Shown: positions 1-8,089, counted from the first letter of the stretch. The stretch is DNA of 11,199 nt from Hemicentrotus pulcherrimus (GCA_003118195.1 BEXV01000088.1:276397-287595), one strand, 5' to 3'. Program-made: numbers and translations. Notes: a model not told the origin generated them from the sequence alone.

Positions 1-1
1 A

Positions 2-270
2 CATGTTTAGCTTCCTGCCTTTTTGAAAAATAAGGAGGAGGCCGTTTTTTCTTCTTTTTTTTCTTCAAAATGGCTGCACGGTACATTTTCCCTAACAGTC
101 AGGCTATTTTTCAAGATGGCCGCTAGCACTTTTTTTTATTTTTTATTTTTAAATAAGAAATAGATCATTTTAGCAGTTTGTTTTGCATGTTTAAAAAAAA
201 TATATAAAAAATTTAGTAGAAAAAAAGGAGGCGGTCCCCAAAAAGGCAGTGGGCGGGGATGCTAAACATG
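2..270. mobile_element. Small non-autonomous element with inverted ends (MITE-like)
   Basis: The left end begins with catgtttagc and, 3 bases later, ctgccttttt. The right end carries the reverse complements in mirror order, aaaaaggcag (241-250) and gctaaacatg (261-270). The spacing between the two blocks is 3 bases on the left and 10 on the right. The interior is T- and A-rich, with ATGGC words at 68 and 115 and a short GC-rich block before the right end. There is no open frame of interest. The paired ends suggest a terminal-inverted-repeat element, but the superfamily is not identified and no clear target-site duplication is visible, because the left flank is cut by the window edge. Confidence 0.5.
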
Positions 271-570
271 ATTTTTTTTTTCTAAATGGCCTTATTTGGA
301 CCACAGTATGCATTATCAATTTCTTTTTTGCTCCTTCTCTCCAGATTGAACTCTTACAATAGATTTAAAACCATTGTACCTAGCCTAAAAAAAATTATAA
401 CAAATTTAGAATCCTTCCTTCAAAATGGCTGCTCGGCACATTTCCAAGATGTGCAGCCAGCCGGGCTGTTTTTGAAGATGGCCCTAGCTTTTATGTTTTT
501 GGTGGATTTTTTTCTAAAGTAGCCTAAAAAAAGGAAGCGGGTAGGGTCTGCAGGGATGCTAACCTTTTTT
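271..570. repeat. Diverged second copy of the left-end element
   Basis: Several blocks recur in the same order as in the preceding 270 bases. CAAAATGGCTGC-CGG occurs at about 65 and 421, AAGATGGCC followed by TAGC at about 113 and 475, AAAAAAGG with GCGG at about 225 and 527, and GGGATGCTAA at about 255 and 553. The offsets between paired blocks range from about 298 to 362 bases, so the copies differ by sizeable indels. A 78-codon open frame here (286-522) lies wholly within the repeat and is not a gene. Confidence 0.5.
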
Positions 571-1748
571 TCTCTGCCTTACAAACATAATTCTCCCCTC
601 ATTTCAAAAGTCAGTCCTACAATTTGTAAGCTTTATTTCTGATGCACACTAACCCACAGATAAATGTACATGCAAGATTGACCTTTAGGTGTAATTTATT
701 ATTTCCAAACATTCCACACTTATCACCGGAAGGGGAATCCATCTTTCACCACCAATAGGAGTGGCAGCAAAAAGTCCTAACATGTGAGAACGAAATTAAT
801 GATGTAGTCTTTAGAAAATATGTTAAAGCTTATCTGCCATAGTTTACAGGAGGGATTAGAGCGCCCTGCGAGGCCACTGGGCAGGTGTTTATCTCATCAA
901 CGCAGCTCTCAGTTAACATAAGAAAAAGAGGATCATGGGGGACCAATGGTCACCGATTATAGATGGCACAAGTAGCTACAAGTAGGGCAGTGGGCCTTTA
1001 AGTAACCATTTAGATAATTCATTGTTTTACCCTCATGTATAACAGTACCTAGAATATCAAGACAACTATTTTTCACTCTGCTGTGAGTATAATCACAAAC
1101 CTCTAGGTTAGCATAAAAGTGTGATAACATATTTTTCCTTTGAGCAGTAGATGAGATGAGCTTCAGAAAGTCCCAGTAAAAATATTGCACTGTGTCTGTT
1201 CAGACCCTAATTAGCTTTAAACTCTATGTTAAAGAATATGAGTTATGTTTGTTGTGTTTATTGAGATGAGTTATAGTTTCTGAAAATATTTTTGCAGAAT
1301 CCTCTCATCTCCAATGTCATCACAGGTATTTTCAAGTTTTCTAATTGAAACTTGAAAGTGATAAAAACAATTAATAAGCAAAGCATGGGTGCATATCTAG
1401 ACAGGTTTCACTTCCCAATATATTTATATAACGTATGAGAAACACATCAGTACATGTACAACACAAATCAATTTTAGTTACCTTTCAAAGACATTAATGT
1501 ACAATGTATGTGTTACAAGATGATATACATGTACACAAGATGTATGAATACTCTGGAGAAAAACACCATGATCCTTTTCTTTCCCCTTTTTTCATCTTAT
1601 TTCTATAAATGCTGCTAAGACGATGAAGTTTTGAACTTCAAATCAAATCAAATTCCAAAATCTTAGTACTGGGCCCCATCTTACATAAAGTTGCGAGTGA
1701 TCCAAATCAATCGCAAGTCCTCCAATCAATCACAAGTTTGCAGTCTCC

Positions 1749-1768
1749 TACATGTACATGTACATGTA
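1749..1768. repeat. (TACATG)n microsatellite
   Basis: Three and one-third copies of TACATG, self-complementary throughout. The same word recurs at many other places in the window. Confidence 0.85.
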
Positions 1769-2228
1769 TCTCTTATACGTACATACAGTGTACTTGCAAT
1801 TGATATCAACTCTTTGTAATACAGGGGCCTGGGACTGCATAATAAAATAGAATAATTAACTTTTGTTATTTATACATGTAAAAGTGTTTAGCATGGAGGT
1901 AATCTGTTTTAAAAACAATTTTATCCCTAATTTGCTCATTTACATATACATGTATATGTACATGTATATCAATCTAAATATTATTAATATTTACTATCAA
2001 TAATAAAGAAGTAATATGAACTTTGGAAGCTCTGATGTATTGTAGTTTGGACAGCAACAAACCCTCCATGCATTTTATTTTGTCAAAGATGTGAAAGTAG
2101 GGTTAGTGTTCAGGCTGCAATTAAATTGACCTCTAAGCAATTGGTTGCCTAAGCGTGTGTCATACAATCAAAATTTGAGGGCCTTACAAATACTGATTTG
2201 AGAGCAAAATGTAGGAAATTTGACTTAC

Positions 2229-2309
2229 CTGAAAGTCAAAGAAAGTGCTGTACCTCCTATAGACCACATTAACAGACCCATCTGACCAAGTCACATGAAT
2301 GATGTAGAC
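2229..2309 (-). CDS. SH3PXD2: Second coding exon of the TKS4/TKS5-like PX-domain gene
   Basis: This 81-base exon (27 codons, phase 0 at both ends) follows an acceptor at 2311-2310 and ends in CAG before a near-consensus GTAAGT donor (2228-2223). It encodes [11 protein letters not shown] followed by [16 protein letters not shown]. This is the central PX-domain signature: strands beta1-beta2, then the RRYS.F motif whose first arginine contacts the 3-phosphate of phosphoinositides in known PX structures. Joined to the preceding exon it reads KHY-VYII without a gap, the same order as in SH3PXD2A/B. The rest of the PX domain (the proline-rich PxxP loop and the C-terminal helices) and the SH3 domains are absent from the window. 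No matching minus-strand exon was found between 1 and 2228, so the gene runs off the left end. The mammalian proteins carry four or five SH3 domains; how many this gene has cannot be seen. Confidence 0.88.
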
Positions 2310-2735
2310 CTGTATTAAGCATAAACAATCAGTAAATGTACAATTTAAACTTCAAACGATTGCCTCCCTTTTCATTTTCACTATTTTGCTATGCAGTGTA
2401 GCTTCATTTTAAACGAATGTTTAACAATTTTGACAACAAACTCTATTCAAATGATTGACAAGCTCACCGTCTAGTACTGACTCAAGTACATGTAGTCCTA
2501 TGAAATCTTATTCAATCCAGAAGTCATTTAAAATATAAAGTAGAATTACAATATACTGCTATGTGTATTCATTCATACTGGAATACAAGGTCCCTTTCTA
2601 TTGTGTCTCTAAAAGGGTTTTCTGCTTTGAAAAGAGGAATCCGTGCATCAGTTCTGTGGCATGTGTAGGTTTGAAGGATTCTCACTGAAAAGGTTTATCT
2701 CCCTAGGAGACTGATCAATGAATAACTCTACTTAC
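2310..2735 (-). other. Intron between the two PX-domain exons
   Basis: A 426-base phase-0 intron with donor GTAAG (2735-2731) and acceptor ACAG (2313-2310). It contains one TACATGTA palindrome (2487-2494) and otherwise nothing recognisable. Confidence 0.8.
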
Positions 2736-2834
2736 ATAATGTTTAGTTGGTTCTCTCCTTTTCTCAATGTCTGTCACATTGGCGTTCACAACAGTTCTCT
2801 TGCCCATTTTCTTTGACTACTTTTTTTTCCTTTC
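2736..2834 (-). CDS. SH3PXD2: First coding exon of a TKS4/TKS5-like (SH3PXD2) PX-domain gene
   Basis: Coding runs from the ATG at 2807 down to 2736, exactly 24 codons, and ends in KRREPTKHY immediately before a GTAAG donor (2735-2731). The other 27 bases (2808-2834) are 5' UTR behind a good acceptor: a pyrimidine stretch ending in CAG, with AG at 2836-2835. The start codon has A at -3 and G at +4, a strong context. The peptide MGKRTVVNANVTDIEKRR followed by EPTKHY matches the beginning of the PX domain in the SH3PXD2A/B (TKS5/TKS4) scaffolds, where the segment is an xxVxDVxKRRxPxKHY strand and turn. In that family the PX domain binds phosphoinositides and recruits the scaffold to podosomes and invadopodia. 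p47phox (NCF1) and NOXO1 are paralogous alternatives, but the EKRR..P.KHY wording fits TKS better. Splice phase is 0. Family assignment is strong; the TKS versus p47phox choice is an inference from about 50 residues. Confidence 0.85.
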
Positions 2835-3747
2835 CTGTTTGGAAAAAATATAAAAAAATATGTACATTGTAAATATAACAACAAAGGAAAAATGTTGCTC
2901 CAAAAATAATCATTCTTTTTCTTTATTTTTACCAAATTTAAAATGACATGCTGTGCTTTGTCCATGAACTATAATTGAATCTATATCGCACTGCAATGAA
3001 TTGGGTTTATAAAAATGAACATGATGTGTAGTTCAAGGCGGATATTGTCTATTTCATTATTTTAACAAGTATAAGATGTATTAAAGATGAGGATTAAGTA
3101 ACTAATCAATCAAAATAATTTGGGTAATGTCAATAATAGACCAACAAAATCCTGTCTGATTTATAGCTCCAGAAAATTTATATTAAAGCGAGACGCCGTG
3201 TCAGTGGAACATGTCCCTGAACAAAATTGTTCAGTCTATGTCAATATGTTTTCATGAGTATTTTAATACAATTAATTTCATTGAGCCACCTACTTCACAT
3301 ACTGCTAAACACATTCATGAACACTATAGTACACTGTATAGCTGTCACATAAAAATAAAAAAGGCAGGGTATTCATCGGCTTTGCTGGCTGGTCATGAAG
3401 CGCTACAACTTTTTTGTGAATTTTAAGTTTGGAATTTAGTAATAGTCTAAATCATTATCATTCACAGAAATTAATAACATAATAAATAAATTAATATCAT
3501 ATGATAGAACAGGCGGTCTAATAGACTATCTATTACCACTCTTGCCACTCCCTAGTGGTACATCACATCTCTACAGGCCCAAGTCTATCTGCCTCCTGCC
3601 TCTACACGAGGCCCACTTTCATCCTTTCTTCTGGCATGTTTACATACATACATTAGAGCACGAGTACAAAACCGTTGGATCACACTGCAATCAAGTAGAG
3701 CTAAAGCAATAAGAGGTACAAATCAATCTACCACCTACATGTAACTA

Positions 3748-3844
3748 CATGCCTGGTTGCTTTAATCAGGCATGCAGGTCAGGCAGACATCAAACAAAAG
3801 TTATTTCATTTAGGTGATCTGCTGCGTAGCCTAGCAGAGCACCT
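3748..3844. repeat. Pair of adjacent fold-back hairpins
   Basis: The first hairpin has perfect 8-base arms, catgcctg (3748-3755) and caggcatg (3767-3774), which extend inward by a G-T and two A-T pairs to leave a 5-base loop. The second has 12-base arms, aggtgatctgct (3812-3823) and agcagagcacct (3833-3844), with one mismatch and a 9-base loop. The two are 37 bases apart. They may be the remains of a fold-back transposon or a structured transcript. No known RNA family is recognised. Confidence 0.5.
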
Positions 3845-4244
3845 ATTGATTTAATCAAAATCTATCTTTTTTGTCCCTTTCTTTCTGTATGGACTTTGGT
3901 CGCTTCATACATGTGTCTCATGAAAGACATGGTTAATGACAAAGCAATTTTCATGACATGTGCCATATGTATGATTATTGATCCTAACGAAGAGATTTTT
4001 AATACTGATGCACCACTTTGTTAATTTCTATTATTCACCATATTTCTGTCATACATGTACATTGTCATTTCTGAATGATATTTGATCTGCATAAACTTGA
4101 CATCATGGGTTAAACTTTTGGTCAGCCCACAATATTGCGTGCATAATGGCGGATGCGTATGCGTGTGTCAATTTGTTTAAATTGGTAAAACTTTAAAATT
4201 ACCGTAGTCAAAATGGTTATTGGACCAATTTACTTGTACATGTA

Positions 4245-4263
4245 CTTTACCTTTACCTTTACC
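4245..4263. repeat. (CTTTAC)3 short tandem repeat
   Basis: Three perfect CTTTAC units plus one extra C, directly after a TACATGTA palindrome at 4237-4244. Confidence 0.7.
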
Positions 4264-5135
4264 GCAAATACTGGAAGAATGCTGTGACAGCAGTCGGGCT
4301 TCTATCTTCTTGTAATCATTCTCTTTAATAATAATTCTCATTATATGCAAGGGAGGCAGAGGGGCAAGAGGTTGCATCTTGAATGAACACTGTACCATAT
4401 ACATTACAATGTCCCAGGATGTTAAAGAAATCAGTTCGAGTATTGAGAGATATGACACTGCTCCTTCCAGCAACAATCAAGCCTGGTTTTGCGTCTATGG
4501 TCGTCTATGGTGGGAGACTGAACTACTGTACCTGTTTCAGACCTTTTTAAACATCTAAATTTGCGTGCGCGTTTACATGTGTGCCGTCAGTACAAAATTT
4601 ATTCATTCAATTGTTTCACTTTTCTTGGTAAACAGGGTTATACCAAACAATAGTCAGCACAACCATTTCTACTATTTCTACATCCTTAATTACTAGATGA
4701 GCTTGTATATAATGTCGGAGTGCATCATGATATGAGTGGAGGATGGAATTTTTTTTGAAGACCGAATCTCCAAATGAGTTTTTACATCTGTTTTATGACT
4801 TATCAGTAGGGGCGCTTTTGCATACCAAATTAAATTAATCTTAGCAATTCATCATCACGAACGTTAACTTCATGCACGCGCAGGCCCAAACCTCACCGTC
4901 GGTACAGTATGCAGTTGTATTGTGCATTAGTTTGCCATGAATCACGTGAGAAAGTGTATATTATAGATTTCCACTTTTTAGGAAAAATACTCCAAAAAAA
5001 GATAAGAAAATTGACATAAAAAAGTAAGAAACATAAAGACTTTTAAATCATGACCAACATTTTTTATTATTTGAACAATTGATGAAAATATGCTCGATTT
5101 GGAATACCGGTACGTTTTAGTAGGGTAGTCTGTCT

Positions 5136-5470
5136 CTAGACCTACTTCTAAGTTCTGCTAGACCTACTTGTCAAAGTCTTTTCACTGACACTGGCTCAGC
5201 ATCAAGACCTACATGTGTACGTACGCCGCGTACGTAGCGGCTAAAATCTAGCGGAATAAGTTCAACACAGGCTGGCGTAGGCAGTCATTCAGTCTGTGAA
5301 TCTAGGTCTAGTGGAGCCAGACGAAGTCTCAGTGGAACAACCGACGATATACAGACTGAAGCTTTTGGTCTAGACCTAGCTAGACAAGCTACGAACTTAC
5401 AGTTTGGATATTATGATTCTGAATTAGTGCACTTCTTTCTAGTTTCTTACTCTCCTTGAGACTAGACCTA
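5136..5470. promoter_or_regulatory. Cluster of the 9-mer CTAGACCTA in the putative divergent promoter
   Basis: CTAGACCTA occurs at 5136-5144, 5158-5166, 5370-5378 and 5462-5470, and inverted (TAGGTCTAG) at 5303-5311. A near match, AAGACCTA, lies near 5204, and TAGACCTA recurs at 6392. Five exact copies of a 9-mer in 335 bases is far above chance. The stretch is also richer in CpG than its surroundings and contains a GC-rich palindrome at 5218-5241. Whether this is a transcription-factor array or a decayed repeat cannot be decided from sequence alone; the regulatory label is an inference. Confidence 0.35.
5218..5241. repeat. Two overlapping GC-rich inverted repeats
   Basis: Arms tacgtacg (5218-5225) and cgtacgta (5229-5236) form a perfect 8-base inverted repeat with a 3-base spacer. 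A second pair, gccgc (5225-5229) and gcggc (5237-5241), shares bases with the first, so only one of the two hairpins can form at a time. Confidence 0.6.
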
Positions 5471-5698
5471 TGACCACATCAGCTCTTTTGACTGTTGAGT
5501 TTTATTGGTACATGTATGTCACTATGTGCAGGTAATAAAGTCGGCTCGATTAGATAGTAAATCTGCACGAATGCCATGCCACCACACCAACCTTGCCAAG
5601 GCCAGGCCGAGCCCGGCCCGCGAACCCGACACTTCAACCAGCGCAGACTCTCAATCTCAACTCAGTCACCGCCGACACAAGTTTGTTCTATAACTTAC

Positions 5699-5760
5699 CA
5701 CTGCACTCTATCAACTTGTAATCCTCCTGTATGAGACGCGTACCGTTCAATTCACAAGAA
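5699..5760 (-). other. Candidate non-coding first exon of the TKS-like gene
   Basis: On the minus strand the sequence AGTG at 5702-5699 is followed by GTAAGTTATAG, a near-consensus 5' splice donor. A transcript starting upstream (to the right) and spliced from here to the acceptor at 2836-2835 would supply the missing 5' UTR. The right boundary is arbitrary, because no transcription start can be placed and no TATA box is evident. This rests on one good donor only. Confidence 0.25.
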
Positions 5761-6086
5761 AACTAGGAAGTCGTCATACATTTGACAATTTGCTAGATTT
5801 TATTCAATGCCTTCGCATCAAAACAAGACTCAGCTCCGGAGCGTCAGAAGTTGAAACTGACTGTGTGTGGATAATATGGAAAATCGACGGGACAAAAAAT
5901 TAGGTAGCACTCTCTTCCTGGGTCACGAACTTTAAGAGGCTGATTTTAGTCTTTTACAATGCGTTTTTAAGTGCACACTTTCCCCTTCGCTTAGGTACCT
6001 ATGCATTTTATTGAGAATAAAAAATATTAAAACCCACCTTGTTGAATGAATTGCCTTGGTAAAGGCTAATAGAGTTGCTCTTTGTG

Positions 6087-6101
6087 GTTGTTGTTGTTGT
6101 T
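6087..6101. repeat. (GTT)5 microsatellite
   Basis: Five perfect GTT units. Confidence 0.8.
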
Positions 6102-6218
6102 AATATTGTGATAGTTGTGTCAATCAATCGTGTCAATTATGAATATTTGTGCTAGATCTACTTCTCCTGCATCTTAATCCATCAAGCATCGCAAGATTTG
6201 ATGCAGAATTCCTTTTGT

Positions 6219-6353
6219 GTGAGTATAAACTGAGTGAGTGTGAGTGTGATTTGATTTGATTGAGTTGAGTTAAAATTGAGTTGAGTTGGCGTTGGTAATG
6301 GTATGAATAATGTGATTTGGATGTGATTTGATTTGATTAGATTTATTGAGAAT
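6219..6353. repeat. TGAG / TTGAT / TTGAG low-complexity tract
   Basis: Interleaved gtgag, gtgattt, ttgat and ttgag units form two blocks (6219-6295 and 6311-6353). A 14-base segment, tttattgagaataa, at the right end (6342-6355) also occurs at 6007-6020. Confidence 0.65.
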
Positions 6354-6402
6354 AATGTACCAGGCCATGTAACTGGTAGTAGACTTCTAGTAGACCTACA
6401 TG

Positions 6403-6428
6403 TACTACTACTACTACTACTACTACTA
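6403..6428. repeat. (TAC)8 microsatellite
   Basis: Eight perfect TAC units plus TA, growing out of a TACATGTA palindrome at 6397-6404. Confidence 0.9.
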
Positions 6429-6772
6429 GGCCGAATTTTCTGTCTCTTTCGTTCGTTAAGCCTCTTATTTGGGTAGGGTCCGCTCTCTCTTTAGAGACGG
6501 AAGCCGACTATATACATGTATATGCATTCCCTTGCTAACACCATGGCCATTATTTATGGCCATATTTTTATGCCCTGAAAATCCCCCCCAAATGTCATTT
6601 TACCTCGTGCATGTTATATTGTAAATTAGGCCTTCGGTAGGCTATAATATAGGTTCCACTTACCAACTTGACTGAAATAATCCGTTTAATGGTCCCTTTT
6701 AAGGAAATTATGGGTCAAAATCGAACTCCACAATAAAAATCTTTTGAGAGGTATTTTAACTCTCGCTGCGCA

Positions 6773-6780
6773 TGACGTCA
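6773..6780. promoter_or_regulatory. CRE palindrome TGACGTCA
   Basis: A perfect cAMP-response-element palindrome (CREB/ATF family site) embedded in tgcgcaTGACGTCAtct. It lies about 490 bases before the ATG of the CARD protein and in the region between two divergent genes. Binding is inferred from the consensus only. Confidence 0.45.
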
Positions 6781-7247
6781 TCTAAATCTCATCCCTTCTA
6801 GTCTACGCCGAAGGCAAAATGATTATGAAGAAAACTGTGCTAACGCCATTACGAACCATGGTTTCAAAAACCTAGGGGGGGGGGGGAGGGCTAAACCCCT
6901 GGGGTGTTTTGTACTACTGTTGTGAATTCGGGCCATAAAGAATACTGCACCTATAAGTTCTGTGTAATGTTAGTAACACAGAAGATCATATTGCTTGATA
7001 AATTGGACCAGATCCTGTGTAGATGGGAGAGGTTTAATAAACAAACCTTACCCCTAACAAAAGGGGCGTCATGTCTTCACAAAAGGCCAGGTATAACTGG
7101 ACCACCAAGCCTGACTCAATGAACTGATGATTTCGAAGTAAGCCTTATACTACAGTATATAGAGAGTATTTAACTTAGCTCCTGGCGTGATATCAACAAC
7201 TTTTTTTCCTATTTTTCTACTCAAAACTCTTTTTCAAATCTTTACAG

Positions 7248-7411
7248 AGCTGGCCACTGAAATGAATAACAGAGAGAAGCATTGTTTGCAGTCTGTGCAA
7301 GACCTGATTTTACGAGATGTACGTGCTTGTGATGTGCAGGATTACCTCTTTGAGACAAGTGTACTCACCTTGGATGATCTGACTTCATTAGAAGAGGAGA
7401 AGAATCCAAAG
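7248..7411 (+). CDS. Exon 1 of a small CARD-domain protein (helices 1-3)
   Basis: A long pyrimidine tract ending in TTTACAG (AG at 7246-7247) precedes this exon, which ends in AAG before GTACCA (donor at 7412). The likely start is the ATG at 7262 (G at -3), giving 50 residues. The first fourteen exon bases are open in the same frame, so translation could begin in an unseen upstream exon instead. The peptide has the first half of a caspase recruitment domain: helix 1 with REKHCLQSVQDLILRDV, helix 2 with DVQDYLFETSVLT, helix 3 with LDDLTSLEEEK. The D.L..YLF...VLT pattern is typical of CARDs, and its start resembles CRADD/RAIDD and caspase-2. CARDs pair with other CARDs in apoptotic and innate immune signalling complexes. 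The codon phase at the donor is 0, matching the next exon. Confidence 0.82.
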
Positions 7412-7956
7412 GTACCAGAAAATGTTCCATAAAAAATGTTAATTCATTTTTAATTATTCTCCCTGTTGACCAAAAATTCAGTCTATTTTTTTTTTGGGGG
7501 GGGGAATCTTCAGCTGATCCTACACCTGGTTCCTCTCTTTCACATTGTCTCAAAGGAGAGCATGATCAAAACTCAAAAAGGTGTTAAAAAACTCCTCCGA
7601 GCAGACTTTACCATCTACAATAGATGTTGCTTAATTGGTCGATCATGAAATTATGTAACTAGAGTTGTATTCTGTAGGTTGTCAGCTAAAGCTAGGATAA
7701 TAATATTTGGAGAAAGAGGCATTTGTAGGGGAAACATTCTGGTATTACCCTCTGTCTAATTGGACTATAGAAGGGCGGCCTTTGCCGGCCCTCCTTCGTT
7801 TGGTCTTTTCGAGACCATGACATAGCATACAATATCATAAATGAGAAACAAATTATTCATTGTACCTCTTTAGTTAAGTGATCTAAGACCTATACATCCC
7901 TGTGTTTAAAACAAAATTAAACTTGAGTTATGTTCCTATAATTATTCTCATTGTAG
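7412..7956 (+). other. Intron 1 of the CARD gene, with GC-rich hairpins
   Basis: A 545-base phase-0 intron. It contains a T10-G9 run (7486-7504) and a GC-rich double fold-back at 7770-7815 that stands out from the AT-rich surroundings. Open frames at 7466-7648 (+) and 7365-7553 (-) are incidental. Confidence 0.7.
7770..7815. repeat. Two adjacent GC-rich hairpins inside an intron
   Basis: GAAGG (7770-7774) and CCTTC (7793-7797) enclose GGCC/GGCC (7777-7780 and 7787-7790), forming an interrupted stem. Directly after it, ggtct (7802-7806) and agacc (7812-7816) form a perfect 5-base stem with a 5-base loop. This is probably a remnant of a repeat or structured RNA gene of unknown type. Confidence 0.4.
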
Positions 7957-8089
7957 AGACAGATCGGGATGGTGCTGCAGTGGGTGAATGAAAGACCGGC
8001 TACATTTCAGCATTTTTCAGACGCACTGCGGGACAGACATCCTTACATCATACAAGAAATGCAAAAAGCTCAAGCATCAGCCTCTTCTG
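7957..8089 (+). CDS. Exon 2 of the CARD-domain protein (helices 4-6)
   Basis: The exon starts after TTGTAG (AG at 7955-7956) and ends at G8089 before GTAACT; 133 bases, entering in phase 0 and leaving in phase 1. It encodes RQIGMVLQWVNERPATF followed by QHFSDALRDRHPYI, then IQEMQKAQASASS. This is the second half of a CARD. RQIGMVLQWVNERP replaces the usual R...LLDILPxRGP of helix 4 and its loop, and ATFQHFSDALRD is helix 5, whose F..F..AL core is conserved across CARDs. Helix 6 is HPYIIQEMQ. The RG of the usual RGP turn is reduced to RP. Together with the first exon the CARD spans residues 4 to about 86 and is complete at normal length. The intron falls between helices 3 and 4. The Ala/Ser-rich end looks like a linker. 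Confidence 0.85.

Larger units (their letters stand above)
1..2228 (-). other. Intron of the TKS-like gene, running off the left edge
   Basis: The donor at 2228 opens an intron and no continuing PX exon is visible on the minus strand to position 1. The first 570 bases are repeat (described separately). From 571 to 2228 the DNA is AT-rich and non-coding, with a (TACATG)n microsatellite at 1749-1768, a TACATATACATGTATATG cluster at 1941-1966 and further TACATGTA words at 1451, 1526 and 1873. A minus-strand open frame at 957-1190 has no splice sites in the right places and no domain. Confidence 0.6.
2835..5698 (-). other. Probable 5'-UTR intron of the TKS-like gene
   Basis: The acceptor at 2836-2835 needs a donor further right, and the best candidate seen on the minus strand is GTAAGT at 5698-5693. 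The interval is AT-rich. It contains fold-back structures at 3748-3774 and 3812-3844, three CTTTAC units at 4245-4263 and an exact 10-base tandem duplication (cgtctatggt) at 4492-4511. Open frames at 3211-3426 (+) and 4177-4476 (-) show no domain or splice logic. The true upstream exon may lie elsewhere. Confidence 0.35.
5761..7247. promoter_or_regulatory. Region between the divergent genes, upstream of the CARD gene
   Basis: No convincing coding sequence. It holds (GTT)5 at 6087-6101, TTGAT/TTGAG pentamer tracts at 6219-6353, (TAC)8 at 6403-6426, duplicated ATGGCCAT palindromes at 6543-6563, a CRE palindrome at 6773-6780, a G12 run at 6875-6886 and a TATATA stretch near 7155. The CARD-gene promoter should lie here, but its start site cannot be fixed. 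A donor-like CAG/GTATAA at 7090/7091 could end a leader exon. Confidence 0.4.

Noticed and set aside
286..522. 78-codon plus-strand open frame
   Set aside because: It lies within the diverged copy of the left-end repeat and has no domain or splice context.
957..1190. 77-codon minus-strand open frame, considered as the next PX exon
   Set aside because: It lacks the expected PX continuation (the phosphoinositide-binding loop and basic helix residues) and has no suitable splice sites.
3217..3234. Near-palindrome ctgaacaaaattgttcag as a steroid-receptor element
   Set aside because: The half-sites GAACA and TGTTC are 4 bases apart; the receptor element requires 3.
3211..3426. 71-codon plus-strand open frame
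   Set aside because: Low-quality composition, no domain, and it lies in the presumed intron of the opposite-strand gene.
3530..3720. Less AT-rich stretch examined as a tRNA or tRNA-derived SINE
   Set aside because: No paired A-box and B-box and no cloverleaf could be drawn.
4177..4476. 99-codon minus-strand open frame
   Set aside because: No recognisable domain, and it includes the (CTTTAC)n repeat translated as a Gly-Lys stretch.
5505..5693. 62-codon plus-strand open frame in GC-rich DNA
   Set aside because: Starts inside a TACATGTA word and has a skewed composition. The GC content is better explained by a promoter-like region.
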